From CAJXYS01 sp913063035 (GTDB lineage: Bacteria; Pseudomonadota; Alphaproteobacteria; Rhodobacterales; Rhodobacteraceae): a stretch of DNA of 64,000 nucleotides. Under the pieces are notes generated by a model that was not told the origin of the DNA, ran no database searches, and was given only the letters and a program-made list of their open reading frames with translations. Numbering within the stretch: the stretch's first letter is position 1; every line of letters starts with the position of its first letter. The translations under genes were made by a program, and so were the position numbers. Positions 1 through 9,917 of this stretch are shown in pieces. Location: contig NZ_JBOCEG010000004.1 in NCBI RefSeq assembly GCF_050586465.1, forward strand, positions 248,001 to 312,000, written 5' to 3'.

Positions 1-1472
1 ATTTCCTCGCCGCCGCCGGCGCGGCCGGGGCCGCCATGGACCATGTGCGGCAGGGGCGAGCCATGGCCGGTGGAGTCCTTCATCGAGTCGCGGTTGTTGA
101 AGTAGATCCGGCCGTGATACGCGCCCGCGCCCATGGCGATCTCGCGCGCGACATCGCGGTCATGGGTGATGACCGAGGCCACGAGGCTGCCCTGTCCGCG
201 ATTGGCGATCTCGATCGCGTGGCCGATGTCGCGGTAGCCCATGACGGTCGAGACGGGGCCGAAGGCCTCGGTGTCGTGGACCTTCTCGGCCGCGTCGGGA
301 TCTCGGCAGCAGAACAGCATCGGCGGCAGGAAAGCGCCCTTGTCGCGGTCGGCGCCATGGACCTCGAAGTTCTCCGGGTCACCGAAGACGCGCTCGGCCT
401 CGGTGCCGATGATCGCGGCCTTTTCCAGCACGTCCGCGCGCTGGTCGGCCGAGACCAGTGCCCCCATGCGGGTGTCCGCGTCGCGGGGATCGCCGATGGT
501 GGTCCGGGCCAGCTTGGCCGAGATCCCCGCGTTCACGGCGTCGACCTGCCCCTCGGGCACGATGATGCGCCGGATCGCGGTGCATTTCTGCCCCGCCTTG
601 GCGGTCATCTCGCGCACGACCTCTTTCACGAAGAGATCGAATTCCGGCGTCTCCGGCACCGCGTCGGGACCGAGGATCGAGGCGTTGAGACTGTCCTGTT
701 CGGCCACGAAGCGCACCGAGTTCCGCAGGATGTTCGGGGTCGATCGCAGGCTGAGCGCCGTCGACGCCGAGCCCGTGAAGCTGACCACGTCCTGGCAGCC
801 GAGCCGGTCGAGCAGGTCGCCCGTGCCGCCGGCGATGAACTGCAGCGCCCCCTCGGGCAGAAGACCCGAGTCGAGCATCATGCGCACCGCGGCCTCGGTG
901 ACGTAGCTGGTCGCCGTGGCCGGCTTCACGATCGCCGGGACCCCCGCCAGCAGGGTCGGCGCCAGTTTTTCCAGCATGCCCCAGACCGGGAAGTTGAAGG
1001 CGTTGATATGCACCGCCACGCCCTGCAGCGGCGTGCAGATATGCTGGCCGAGGAAACTGCCCGAACGCGAGAGCTGTTCGACGCCCCCGTCGAGATAGAC
1101 ATGGGCGTCCGGCATCTCGCGCCGGCCCTTGGAAGCGAAGACGAACATGGTGCCGATGCCGCCGTCGATGTCGATCAGGTGGTCCTTCTGCGTGGCGCCG
1201 GTGTCGAAGGACAGATCATATAGCGGCTGCTTGCGGTCCGAGAGATAGGCGGCGAGCGCCTTCAGCATGCGCGCCCGGTCGTGAAAGGTCATCCTGCGCA
1301 GGGCCGGCCCGCCAACCTCGCGGGCATGGTCGAGCATCGATTGCACGTCGAGCCCGCGGTTGCCGGCCTCGGCGATGGTGTCTCCGGTGATGGCGCTGGC
1401 GATCGGGCGGGCGCCGGCGCCCGGCGCGATCCATTCGCCTGCGGCAAAGCTGCTGATCTGCATGATCGTCAT
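1..1472 (-). CDS. paaZ: PaaZ, oxepin-CoA hydrolase / 3-oxo-5,6-dehydrosuberyl-CoA semialdehyde dehydrogenase (partial)
   Basis: Bifunctional ring-opening enzyme of phenylacetate catabolism. About 490 N-terminal codons are in the window. They form an aldehyde dehydrogenase domain with the nucleophile in AGQKCTAI (Cys about 297) and the general base in FVAEQD (Glu about 258), close to the positions in E. coli PaaZ. The C-terminal MaoC-type hydratase domain, about 190 residues in the family, lies beyond the left edge. ATG 1472 is chosen; an internal ATG three codons on is possible. It is the last visible gene of a minus-strand unit, 109 bp after dctM, which puts a TRAP transporter in the same probable operon. 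The family call is strong. Confidence 0.95.
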   Translation of the reverse strand, partial: MTIMQISSFAAGEWIAPGAGARPIASAITGDTIAEAGNRGLDVQSMLDHAREVGGPALRRMTFHDRARMLKALAAYLSDRKQPLYDLSFDTGATQKDHLIDIDGGIGTMFVFASKGRREMPDAHVYLDGGVEQLSRSGSFLGQHICTPLQGVAVHINAFNFPVWGMLEKLAPTLLAGVPAIVKPATATSYVTEAAVRMMLDSGLLPEGALQFIAGGTGDLLDRLGCQDVVSFTGSASTALSLRSTPNILRNSVRFVAEQDSLNASILGPDAVPETPEFDLFVKEVVREMTAKAGQKCTAIRRIIVPEGQVDAVNAGISAKLARTTIGDPRDADTRMGALVSADQRADVLEKAAIIGTEAERVFGDPENFEVHGADRDKGAFLPPMLFCCRDPDAAEKVHDTEAFGPVSTVMGYRDIGHAIEIANRGQGSLVASVITHDRDVAREIAMGAGAYHGRIYFNNRDSMKDSTGHGSPLPHMVHGGPGRAGGGEE

Positions 1473-1581
1473 GGTGTCGTCCCCTGTCTGGGTTAGGTCA
1501 GGAAAGGCTCCGCCCGTCCGCCGGGGCGGTGGGCGGCCGCCGCGCCCGGCGCGGCGGCAATCGGGTCGGGTCGTGCGCGGC

Positions 1582-2925
1582 TCAGCCCATCTGGTTCGGC
1601 AGGAACAGGACCAGCGCCGGGATCAGCACGATCAGGGCAAGGCGCAGGATGTCGGCGATCCAGAACGGCGTGACGCCCCGGAAGATCGTGCCCGTCGTCA
1701 CGTCGCCCACGACGCCGCGCAGGATGAAGACGTTGAGTCCCACCGGCGGGGTGATCAGGCTGATCTCGGTGACCACCACGACCACGATGCCGAACCAGAC
1801 CGGGTCGAAGCCAAGCTCGGTCACCAGCGGGAAGAAGATCGGCACCGTCAGCAGCAGCATCGAGAGGCTTTCGAAAACCATGCCGAGCACGATGTAGATC
1901 AGCAGGATCAGCGCCATCACCGCCATCGGCGAGACCGCGTTCTCGGTCACCAGCGTGATCAGTTCGGTGGGCAGACCCGCGAGGTTCACGAAGTTCGAGA
2001 AGACCTGCGCACCGATCAGCACCGCGAAGAGGGCCGCCGAGGTGATGGCCGTCTCCTTGAGGGCTTCGAGCATGTCGCGGATGCCGAGATTGCCACGGAA
2101 AAGCGCGATCAGGAAGGCGCCCATCGCCCCCATGCCGGCGGCCTCGGTGGGCGAGAAGGTCAGGTTGAGCGGCCAGATATCGAGCGCGCCGTAAAGCCCG
2201 CCGATCACGAGGAAGAACAGCAGCAGAACCGCCCAGACCGACCGCAGCGCGCGCAGCCGTTCGGGCCAGGCGTGGCGCTCGCCCGCCGGGCCGGCTTCGG
2301 GCTTGCGCCAGACGGTCCAGCGCACCGCCAGAAGATAGAACACCACGCCCAGCAGACCCGGAAGGATCCCGGCGATGAACAGCTTGCCGATGGAGGTCTC
2401 GGTCAGCAGGCCGTAGATCACCAGGATCACAGAGGGCGGGATCAGGATCCCGAGCGTGCCGCCGGCCGCGATCGAGGCGGTCGACAGCTCGTCGGAATAC
2501 TTGTAGCGGCGCATCTCGGGCATCGCGACCTTGGACATGGTCGCGGCCGTCGCCAGAGACGAGCCCGAGATCGCGGCAAAGCCCGAGCATGCCATGACCG
2601 TGGCCATGGCCAGCCCGCCGCGCAGATGCCCGAGGAAGGCGTTGGACACGGCGTATAGCTCGCGGCTCAGCCCGCCCTTGTTGACGAACAGCCCCATGAG
2701 GATGAAGAGCGGCACGACCGACAGGCCGTAGCTCTGGGCCGTGTCGGTGATCTGCCGGCCGACCATCGACATGGCGGCGGTCATGCCCCGCTCGTCGAAC
2801 AGGCCGCCGTCGCCCCGCACCCAGACATAGCCGAAGGTGCCGACGATCCCCATCGCGAAGACGATGGGCATGCGGGCAAGGACAAGGACAAGAACGAGGG
2901 CGAACCCGATCAGAGCTTCGGTCAT
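1582..2925 (-). CDS. dctM: TRAP transporter large permease (DctM family)
   Basis: Inner-membrane large subunit of a tripartite ATP-independent periplasmic transporter. It uses a sodium or proton gradient to move a substrate, usually a carboxylate, delivered by the binding protein. The 447-residue length and about twelve hydrophobic segments fit DctM. Family-like stretches include GFAAISGSSLATAATMSKVA and GGTLGILIPPSVILVIYGLL. Its start overlaps the dctQ stop by 4 bp, so the two are translationally coupled. It lies between fadJ-like/dctP/dctQ and paaZ, pointing to phenylacetate or another aryl acid as substrate; that specificity is inference. Confidence 0.93.
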   Translation of the reverse strand: MTEALIGFALVLVLVLARMPIVFAMGIVGTFGYVWVRGDGGLFDERGMTAAMSMVGRQITDTAQSYGLSVVPLFILMGLFVNKGGLSRELYAVSNAFLGHLRGGLAMATVMACSGFAAISGSSLATAATMSKVAMPEMRRYKYSDELSTASIAAGGTLGILIPPSVILVIYGLLTETSIGKLFIAGILPGLLGVVFYLLAVRWTVWRKPEAGPAGERHAWPERLRALRSVWAVLLLFFLVIGGLYGALDIWPLNLTFSPTEAAGMGAMGAFLIALFRGNLGIRDMLEALKETAITSAALFAVLIGAQVFSNFVNLAGLPTELITLVTENAVSPMAVMALILLIYIVLGMVFESLSMLLLTVPIFFPLVTELGFDPVWFGIVVVVVTEISLITPPVGLNVFILRGVVGDVTTGTIFRGVTPFWIADILRLALIVLIPALVLFLPNQMG

Positions 2926-3425
2926 TTCGCTTCCTTCAGAACACGCGGGGCAAACAGGGTGAGCAGGCCGGAAATCACCATCAGCAGCCCCGAGAGGCCG
3001 GCCAGGGCGGCGATGAAATAGCCCACGTAGAATTCGGGGATGGCGAGATACTCGGTCACGTCGCCGTAGTCGCGCCAGCGCCCGGCCAGGACCAGCACCC
3101 GTTCCACCGGCCAGTAGAGCAGGCCGCCGCAGACGATCTGCACCAGCCCGTCCCGCAGCCGGGCGATGCCGAGGCGGCGGAACACCGGGTCGGTCAGGTC
3201 GACGGCGATGTGATCGTTGCGGGCCGACACGATGGGCAGGACCGAGAAGACGATGATCGCCATCAGGATGCGCGTCAGCTCGGTCGCGGCCTCGATCGGG
3301 GCGTTGAAGGCCGAGCGCAGAACGACGTCGGCGAAGGTCATCACCATCAGCACGAACAGCGCGACCGACGCCAGCAGAACCGGCAGGACCTCTGCACGTC
3401 GGATCAGGCGGATGAGGGATTGCAT
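2922..3425 (-). CDS. dctQ: TRAP transporter small permease (DctQ family)
   Basis: Small membrane subunit of the TRAP transporter, pairing with DctM in the inner membrane. It is 167 residues with four predicted transmembrane segments, the first starting about residue 12 (VLPVLLASVALFVLMVMTFA) and the last near residues 130-150. It overlaps dctM by 4 bp. It lies 59 bp after dctP, with a strong stem-loop in that gap. A DctQ of the usual separate, non-fused type. Confidence 0.9.
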   Translation of the reverse strand: MQSLIRLIRRAEVLPVLLASVALFVLMVMTFADVVLRSAFNAPIEAATELTRILMAIIVFSVLPIVSARNDHIAVDLTDPVFRRLGIARLRDGLVQIVCGGLLYWPVERVLVLAGRWRDYGDVTEYLAIPEFYVGYFIAALAGLSGLLMVISGLLTLFAPRVLKEAK

Positions 3426-3447
3426 GGGGGATGCCTCCGGGAAATGC

Positions 3448-3477
3448 GGCCCGGCGGCGACGACGCGCCGCCGGGCC
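3448..3477 (-). promoter_or_regulatory. Intercistronic stem-loop between dctP and dctQ
   Basis: A perfect 12-bp inverted repeat (GGCCCGGCGGCG / CGCCGCCGGGCC) around a 6-base loop, 7 bp after the dctP stop codon. No U-run follows, so it is more likely an mRNA-stabilising or attenuating hairpin that raises binding protein over permease than a full terminator. A similar element follows the TAXI binding-protein gene at 18907-18933. Confidence 0.75.
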
Positions 3478-3484
3478 CTGTGGC

Positions 3485-4507
3485 TCAGTAGTTCGCCATC
3501 TCGTTCATGATCATCTCATGCGCGGCACCGGCGTCGACGCCGGTGGCGGAGACTTCCTCGATCACCGCGTCGATGACGCCCGAGGCGATTTCCTTGAACT
3601 TCGCCTGGTCGGCTTCCGAGGCCTCGGTGATCGTGTTGTCCGCGGCGGCTTCCGTCGCCTCGAGGCTCTCGATATCGCCGCCGTCCCAGATCTTGCCGAT
3701 CTCGCGCGACAGCGGTTCGCCGAAGACCTCTTCGTCCAGGACCTGCTGGATGTCCTCCGGCAGGCTGGCGAAGGTGTCTTCGTTCATGATGAAGGCGAAG
3801 GAGCCGCGGTAGAAGCCGCCCGGCATCTCGTAGAGATGCGGTGCCACCTCGATCAGGTTGAAGCCCTTGCGCGAGTCGACCGGCATCACCACGCCGTCGG
3901 CGGCGTTGGAGGCCAGCGTCTCGTAGACCTTGGGCGCGGGCACCTGGATCCCGGTCGCGCCGAGCGCGTCGCCCACGGCGCTGCCGACGCCGCCCGGCAC
4001 GCGGAGTTTCAGGCCGGCGATCTCGTCGAGGCTCTCGATCTTCTCGGCCACGTGCACCTGGGCCGGGCCGTGGGTGTGCATGGCGATGACCTTGACGCCG
4101 CGATGCTCGTCGGCCTCGGAGAGGTACTTTTCATAGGCGCGCCAATAGGCGACGGACGCGGCCTCGGCGGAGCCTTCATAGCCGGGCAGCTCGATCATCT
4201 TCGTGGTGACGAAGCGGCCGGCCTGGTAGCCGTGGAAGATGATCGAGGCATCGGCGGCGCCGTCCATGATCATGTCCATTTGCGCCGGCGGGGGGGCGAG
4301 GCCCAGCTTCAGCTCGGCGGTGACGCGTCCGTCGGTGGCCTCTTCGACCATCTCGATGAATTTCGGCCACATCTTCGCGTTGATGTTGTGCGTGGGCGGT
4401 GCCCAGCTCGAGATCGTCAGCGTGTAGTCCTGCGCCGACGCGACGGTGCCGGTGACCGCAAGGGCGGCGCCGGCAAGCAGCGTCGAGAGCGTGTTGAGTT
4501 TGGTCAT
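3485..4507 (-). CDS. dctP: TRAP transporter substrate-binding protein (DctP family)
   Basis: Periplasmic binding protein of the TRAP system, 340 residues. A signal peptide spans about residues 1-25 (MTKLNTLSTLLAGAALAVTG, cleaved near ASAQD). The DctP fold signature is the segment around HTHGPAQVH and LKLRVPGG (about residues 145-170), containing the Arg that usually salt-bridges a substrate carboxylate. It lies 37 bp downstream of the fadJ-like gene, with a good Shine-Dalgarno (GGGAGGAAACC). The context argues for an aromatic acid ligand such as phenylacetate; sequence alone does not fix this. Confidence 0.92.
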   Translation of the reverse strand: MTKLNTLSTLLAGAALAVTGTVASAQDYTLTISSWAPPTHNINAKMWPKFIEMVEEATDGRVTAELKLGLAPPPAQMDMIMDGAADASIIFHGYQAGRFVTTKMIELPGYEGSAEAASVAYWRAYEKYLSEADEHRGVKVIAMHTHGPAQVHVAEKIESLDEIAGLKLRVPGGVGSAVGDALGATGIQVPAPKVYETLASNAADGVVMPVDSRKGFNLIEVAPHLYEMPGGFYRGSFAFIMNEDTFASLPEDIQQVLDEEVFGEPLSREIGKIWDGGDIESLEATEAAADNTITEASEADQAKFKEIASGVIDAVIEEVSATGVDAGAAHEMIMNEMANY

Positions 4508-4544
4508 GGTTTCCTCCCTTTCTGACCAGTCGGACAGGGCCTGT

Positions 4545-6590
4545 TCAGGCCCCGAGTAGCAAATCGGAAATTGTCCAGGAGCCGGGGCTCCGCTCGGCGA
4601 CGTCGCGCATCGTGCGGGCGACCCGGTCGGTGCCGGTCTCGGTCGCGTAATGCATCGGTCCCCCCCTCCAGCGCGGGAAACCGTAGCCGTGGATCTGGAC
4701 CATGTCGACGTCGGCGTGGCGTTCGGCGATGCCTTCCTCGACGATGCGCGCGCCCTCGTTGACGAGAACGGCGATCAGCCGGTCGGCAATCTCCTCGGCG
4801 GTGAAGGCATGGCGCGAGATTCTGTTGTCCGCCGAATACCGTTCGATGAGCGTGTCGACCTCCGCATCGTGCCTTGGCGTCCGGTCGCCCGCCTCGTAGC
4901 GGTACCAGCCGCGCCCGCTGCGCTGGCCGAGCCGGTCCATCTCGCACAGCTGGTCGGCGATGGTGACGTAGCGCTCGGCCGGGTCGCGGGTCGCGGCCTG
5001 GCGCTTGCGGTTGGCCCAGGCGATCTGCAGCCCCGTCAGGTCCTGCAACTCGTAGGGGCCCATCGGCATGCCGAAGGCGCGCATCGCCGCGTCGACCTCG
5101 TGGGGCAAGGCGCCGTCGGCCAGCAGGTAATCGGCCTCGCGACGATAGGCCGAGAGCATCCGGTTGCCGATGAAGCCGTCGCATATGCCCGACAGCACGG
5201 CCACCTTGCGGAGCCGCTTGGCGAGCGCGAAGGCGGTGGCGAGCACCGCGGCCTCGGTGTCGGGGGTCTTCACGATTTCCAGCAGCTTCATCACATGCGC
5301 GGGCGAGAAGAAATGCAGCCCGAGGCAGCGGCCGGGATTGGCGATGCCGGCGAAGATCTCGCGTGGATCGAGATAGGAGGTGTTGGTCGCCAGGATCGCC
5401 GTGCCGTCCACAACGGCGGCAAGCTGCCGGAAGACTTCCTGCTTGACGGCGAGATCCTCGAACACCGCTTCCACGGCGAGATCGACGCCGGCGGCGTCGG
5501 CGTAATCCGCGGTGGCGGTGAACCGGGCCAGCGCGGCGGCGTGGTCGTCGGCACGCATCTTGCCGCGGCTGACGGCGCCCTCGAGGAGCCCCGCCACGCG
5601 ATCATGCGCGGCTGCGGCCGCGTCGGCGTCACGCTCGACCAGGGTGACCGACAGGCCACCCGAAAGCGCCGCCATCGCGATACCCGCCCCCATCAGCCCG
5701 CCGCCGACGACGGCGATCCGCGCGACGTCGCGGGGTGCGACGCCGTCGATGGCGCCGGGCCGGGCGACGGTCCGCTCGGCGAAGAACACGTGGCGCAGGG
5801 CCCGCGATTCGGCCCCGTCGCGCAACGCCAGGTGCAGCGCGCGTTCCTTCGGCTGCCCCGCGTCGAAGGGCATCTGCGTCGCCCATGCGATGGCGTCGAG
5901 ATTGTGCAGGGGCGATTGCTGGCCCTTGGACTTCTTCCGCAGCGCCGCGCGGGTCGTGTCGAAGAAGTCGCTGGCCACCGGGGCCACGGGACGCGCGCTG
6001 ACCGGCGCGGGCCGTTCGGGGAGGGTCTTGGCGAATTCGGCCGCGGCCAGTTCGGGATCGCCATCCGTTACCATGTCGAGGCCGCCCAGGTCATGGAGGG
6101 TCTGCGCGTCGAGCATCTTGGCCTGGCAGGCAACCTCGACGCTGGCTTCGACGCCGATCAGGCGCGGCAGACGCTGGCTGCCGCCCGCGCCGGGCACGAG
6201 CCCGATATTCACCTCCGGCAGGCCGAACCTCGTGCCCGCCCGCGCGATTCGCCACGCGCAGGCCATGGCGATCTCGAAGCCACCGCCAAGCACGTTGCCA
6301 TGCATCGCCGCGATGAACGGCACGTCGCTCTGTTCGATCTTCGTGACGACGTCGGGCAGGTGCGGCAGGACCGGCGGCTTGCCGAATTCCGAGATGTCGC
6401 CGCCCGCCACGAAGGTCTTGCCGGCACAGGAGAGAATCGCGGCGCGTGCGCCGGCGGCGGCGACCGCGTCGACGGCGCGCTCGAGCCCGGCGCGCACGGC
6501 GGCCGATGTCGCGTTGACCGGCGGATTGTCGATCCTGACCCAGGCCAGGTCGCCCTCTATCCGCACCGTCACCGGCTCCCGTTCCGTCAT
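4545..6590 (-). CDS. FadJ/FadB-like enoyl-CoA hydratase / 3-hydroxyacyl-CoA dehydrogenase
   Basis: Fused beta-oxidation enzyme, 681 residues. Residues about 1-185 are a crotonase domain with oxyanion-hole and catalytic segments GNVLGGGFEIAMAC and LPEVNIGLVPGAGGSQRLPR. From about residue 290 a Rossmann NAD domain begins (VVGGGLMGAGIAMA), with the catalytic His in LHFFSPAHVMKLLE, then two C-terminal 3HCDH domains. It should hydrate and oxidise the 2,3-dehydroadipyl-CoA intermediate, replacing separate PaaF and PaaH, neither of which is visible here. First gene of the minus-strand unit fadJ-like-dctPQM-paaZ; start supported by GGGGGGAG 4 bp upstream. Confidence 0.9.
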   Translation of the reverse strand: MTEREPVTVRIEGDLAWVRIDNPPVNATSAAVRAGLERAVDAVAAAGARAAILSCAGKTFVAGGDISEFGKPPVLPHLPDVVTKIEQSDVPFIAAMHGNVLGGGFEIAMACAWRIARAGTRFGLPEVNIGLVPGAGGSQRLPRLIGVEASVEVACQAKMLDAQTLHDLGGLDMVTDGDPELAAAEFAKTLPERPAPVSARPVAPVASDFFDTTRAALRKKSKGQQSPLHNLDAIAWATQMPFDAGQPKERALHLALRDGAESRALRHVFFAERTVARPGAIDGVAPRDVARIAVVGGGLMGAGIAMAALSGGLSVTLVERDADAAAAAHDRVAGLLEGAVSRGKMRADDHAAALARFTATADYADAAGVDLAVEAVFEDLAVKQEVFRQLAAVVDGTAILATNTSYLDPREIFAGIANPGRCLGLHFFSPAHVMKLLEIVKTPDTEAAVLATAFALAKRLRKVAVLSGICDGFIGNRMLSAYRREADYLLADGALPHEVDAAMRAFGMPMGPYELQDLTGLQIAWANRKRQAATRDPAERYVTIADQLCEMDRLGQRSGRGWYRYEAGDRTPRHDAEVDTLIERYSADNRISRHAFTAEEIADRLIAVLVNEGARIVEEGIAERHADVDMVQIHGYGFPRWRGGPMHYATETGTDRVARTMRDVAERSPGSWTISDLLLGA

Positions 6591-6651
6591 GCTCCCCCCG
6601 AATGTCTCGTCTGGCCGCCGCCGGAATCAGCGCGGCGGGTGATTGACCAAC

Positions 6652-6680
6652 ATTATTGACCAACCGTTCGGTTTATGCAA
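6652..6680 (-). promoter_or_regulatory. Predicted promoter of the fadJ-like-dctPQM-paaZ unit
   Basis: On the minus strand, TTGCAT (6680-6675) and AATAAT (6657-6652) are separated by 17 bp, a good sigma-70-type match. The spacer contains the palindrome at 6662-6673, so a repressor bound there would block RNA polymerase. Confidence 0.55.
6662..6673. promoter_or_regulatory. Predicted PaaR operator 1 (paaG / fadJ-like divergent region)
   Basis: Inverted repeat AACC-GTTC-GGTT between the divergent paaG and fadJ-like genes. On the + strand it is preceded by ATTGACC, and ATTGACCAAC is directly repeated at 6642-6651 and 6655-6664. The same layout, ATT-ACC-GACC-N4-GGTC, is found before paaJ (15543-15558, minus strand). 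Size and symmetry fit a TetR-family operator; PaaR at 9273 is the natural candidate. Confidence 0.6.
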
Positions 6681-6715
6681 ATGTTTTGTCGAAACAACCG
6701 GAAACGGGACAGGGC

Positions 6716-7507
6716 ATGAGCGATACGATTCTTTCGCAGGATCACGGTGATTGGGTGGAGATTACCCTCAACCGCCCGGATCGGCTGAACTCTTTCAACG
6801 ACGAGATGCATCTCGCGTTGCGCGCCGCACTCGAATCGGCGCGGGATGGCGGCGCGCGTGCCGTTCTGCTGACCGGTGCCGGGCGGGGCTTCTGCGCCGG
6901 CCAGGACCTTGGCGACCGGGACCCGTCCGAGATGGAGGGCGCGCCGGACCTGAGCCGCACCCTGACCGAGTTCTACAACCCGCTGGTGCGGCTGATCCGG
7001 TCGCTCGACTGCCCGGTGGTCTGCGCCGTGAACGGCGTGGCCGCGGGGGCAGGGGCCAACGTGGCGCTGGCCTGCGACATCGTCCTGGCCGCCGAGAGCG
7101 CCAAGTTCATCCAGTCCTTCGCCAAGGTCGGGTTGGTTCCCGATGGCGGCGGCACGTGGTCCCTGACCCGGCTGCTGGGCGAGGCGCGCGCCAAGGCGCT
7201 GGCGCTGACGGCCGAGCCGCTGCCCGCGGCGAGGGCCGCGGAGTGGGGCCTGATCTGGAAGGCGGTGGCCGACACGGCGCTGATGGACGAGGCCCGCACG
7301 CTCGCCGCGACGCTGGCCGCCGGGCCGACGGTCGGGCTCGCCCACACGAAGAAGGCGATCCATGCCGCGGCGACCAACACGCTCGACGCACAACTCGACC
7401 TCGAAGCCGACTACCAGAAGACCTGCGGCGCGACACCGGATTATGCCGAGGGCGTGTCGGCCTTCCTGGAAAAGCGGCCCGCGAAATTCACCGGGGGACA
7501 GGCATGA
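6716..7507 (+). CDS. paaG: PaaG, 1,2-epoxyphenylacetyl-CoA isomerase
   Basis: Crotonase-superfamily enzyme that converts ring 1,2-epoxyphenylacetyl-CoA to the oxepin form, and acts again later in the pathway. 263 residues. Family motifs include GFCAGQDLGDRD (about residues 60-72), GVAAGAGANVALACDIVLAA and the catalytic region FAKVGLVPDGGGTW. ATG 6716 (MSDTILSQ) is chosen because PaaG proteins start with this segment; an open frame continues upstream without homology. First gene of paaG-paaI-paaK-paaR, overlapping paaI by 4 bp. The promoter on this strand is weak by eye; the operator at 6662-6673 lies about 45 bp upstream. Confidence 0.93.
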   Translation: MSDTILSQDHGDWVEITLNRPDRLNSFNDEMHLALRAALESARDGGARAVLLTGAGRGFCAGQDLGDRDPSEMEGAPDLSRTLTEFYNPLVRLIRSLDCPVVCAVNGVAAGAGANVALACDIVLAAESAKFIQSFAKVGLVPDGGGTWSLTRLLGEARAKALALTAEPLPAARAAEWGLIWKAVADTALMDEARTLAATLAAGPTVGLAHTKKAIHAAATNTLDAQLDLEADYQKTCGATPDYAEGVSAFLEKRPAKFTGGQA

Positions 7508-7947
7508 CCGTTTCCGCCCAGGACCGCGCCCGCCGCAGCACGGAGGCGATGTGGGCCAATGACGACGCGTCCAAGTGGCTCGGCATGGAAATCGCCGAGG
7601 TCGGGCCGGGCCGTGCCGTGCTGACCATGACCGTCGAGAAGCACCACACCAACGGCCATGACATATGCCACGGCGGCGTGATCTTCAGCCTGGCCGACAG
7701 CGCCTTTGCCTTTGCCTGCAACAGCTACAACAAGCATGCCGTCGCCCAGCACAACACGATCACCTTCATCGCGCCGGGGCAGCTTGGCGACAGGCTGACC
7801 GCCACCGCGCGCGAGATCAGCCTGCGGGGGCGCAGCGGTATCTACGACGTAACCGTGACCGATTCGGACGGCGCGACCATCGCCGAGTTCCGCGGCTGCT
7901 CGCGCATCATCAACGGACAGCATTTCGCCGAAGAGGCGGACGCCTGA
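7504..7947 (+). CDS. paaI: PaaI, hydroxyphenylacetyl-CoA thioesterase
   Basis: Hotdog-fold thioesterase, 147 residues. It hydrolyses dead-end ring-hydroxylated phenylacetyl-CoA species and frees trapped CoA. The family motif HDICHGGVIFSLADSAFAFA (about residues 52-71) includes the catalytic Asp and HGG loop. The start overlaps the paaG stop (ATGA), indicating translational coupling, and paaK follows 11 bp later. Length and motif match PaaI well. Confidence 0.94.
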   Translation: MTVSAQDRARRSTEAMWANDDASKWLGMEIAEVGPGRAVLTMTVEKHHTNGHDICHGGVIFSLADSAFAFACNSYNKHAVAQHNTITFIAPGQLGDRLTATAREISLRGRSGIYDVTVTDSDGATIAEFRGCSRIINGQHFAEEADA

Positions 7948-7958
7948 AGGGGGGAGAC

Positions 7959-9269
<1,311 letters not shown>

Positions 9270-9272
9270 CCA

Positions 9273-9869
9273 GTGGCCCGGACGATCGCCAAGGATCATG
9301 ACGAGAAGCGCGGCCAGATCCTGGCCGCGGCCGCCCGGGTCTTCGCCGAGCAGGGCTACGACCGCGCGTCGATGAGCCTGCTCGCCAGGGAATGCGGAAT
9401 CTCGAAGGCGAACATCTACCACTACTATGACAGCAAGGAAGCGCTGCTCTACGACATCCTCGATACCTACCTGAAAGAGCTGCGCGACCGCATCGCCGCG
9501 GTGGACGGCGCGGGAATGACCCCGGAGACGCATCTGCGGGCGGTCGTGCTCGAGATCCTGATGGCCTATCGCGGCGCGGATGACGAGCACCGGGTGCAGA
9601 TCGGGGGCATGGCGGCCCTGCCTTCGGAACAGCAGCGCGTCCTGCGCGACTACCAGCGTGACCTCGTGGGCCAGGTGGCCGAGATCGTGCGTGCCGTGGC
9701 GCCCGGCGTCTTCGCCGATGACAGCCGCAAGCTGCGCGCCGCCACCATGTCGGTCTTCGGGATGCTCAACTGGTTTTACATGTGGAACCACGACGACAGC
9801 GAAGAGGCCCGGCGCGATTACGCGGATCTCGTCACCAAGCTCGTGCTGCACGGGGTGAAGGGACTCTGA
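9273..9869 (+). CDS. paaR: TetR/AcrR-family regulator, PaaR type
   Basis: Transcriptional repressor of the paa genes, 198 residues. Residues about 8-55 form the TetR helix-turn-helix (QILAAAARVFAEQGYDRASM, then CGISKANIYHYYDSKEALLY). The C-terminal half is the ligand-binding bundle; phenylacetyl-CoA is the inducer in known PaaR proteins. It starts with GTG 9273, preceded by AAGGAG inside the paaK end. As the last gene of paaG-I-K-R it would be autoregulated. Likely binding sites are at 6662-6673 and 15543-15558. Confidence 0.88.
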   Translation: MARTIAKDHDEKRGQILAAAARVFAEQGYDRASMSLLARECGISKANIYHYYDSKEALLYDILDTYLKELRDRIAAVDGAGMTPETHLRAVVLEILMAYRGADDEHRVQIGGMAALPSEQQRVLRDYQRDLVGQVAEIVRAVAPGVFADDSRKLRAATMSVFGMLNWFYMWNHDDSEEARRDYADLVTKLVLHGVKGL

Positions 9870-9917
9870 ACCGCCGCCGGCCGACCGGGCCGTGCGGGAC
9901 GGCAGGCAGGCGGGGCG

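Noticed and set aside
1582..4507. C4-dicarboxylate (malate/succinate) TRAP transporter by name
   Set aside because: Family names come from DctPQM, but the operon context is phenylacetate catabolism; specificity should be left open, with aryl acids preferred.
6656..6684. paaG promoter with -35 TTGACC and -10 AAATGT on the + strand
   Set aside because: The -35 is fair but the -10 matches poorly; not reported as a feature.
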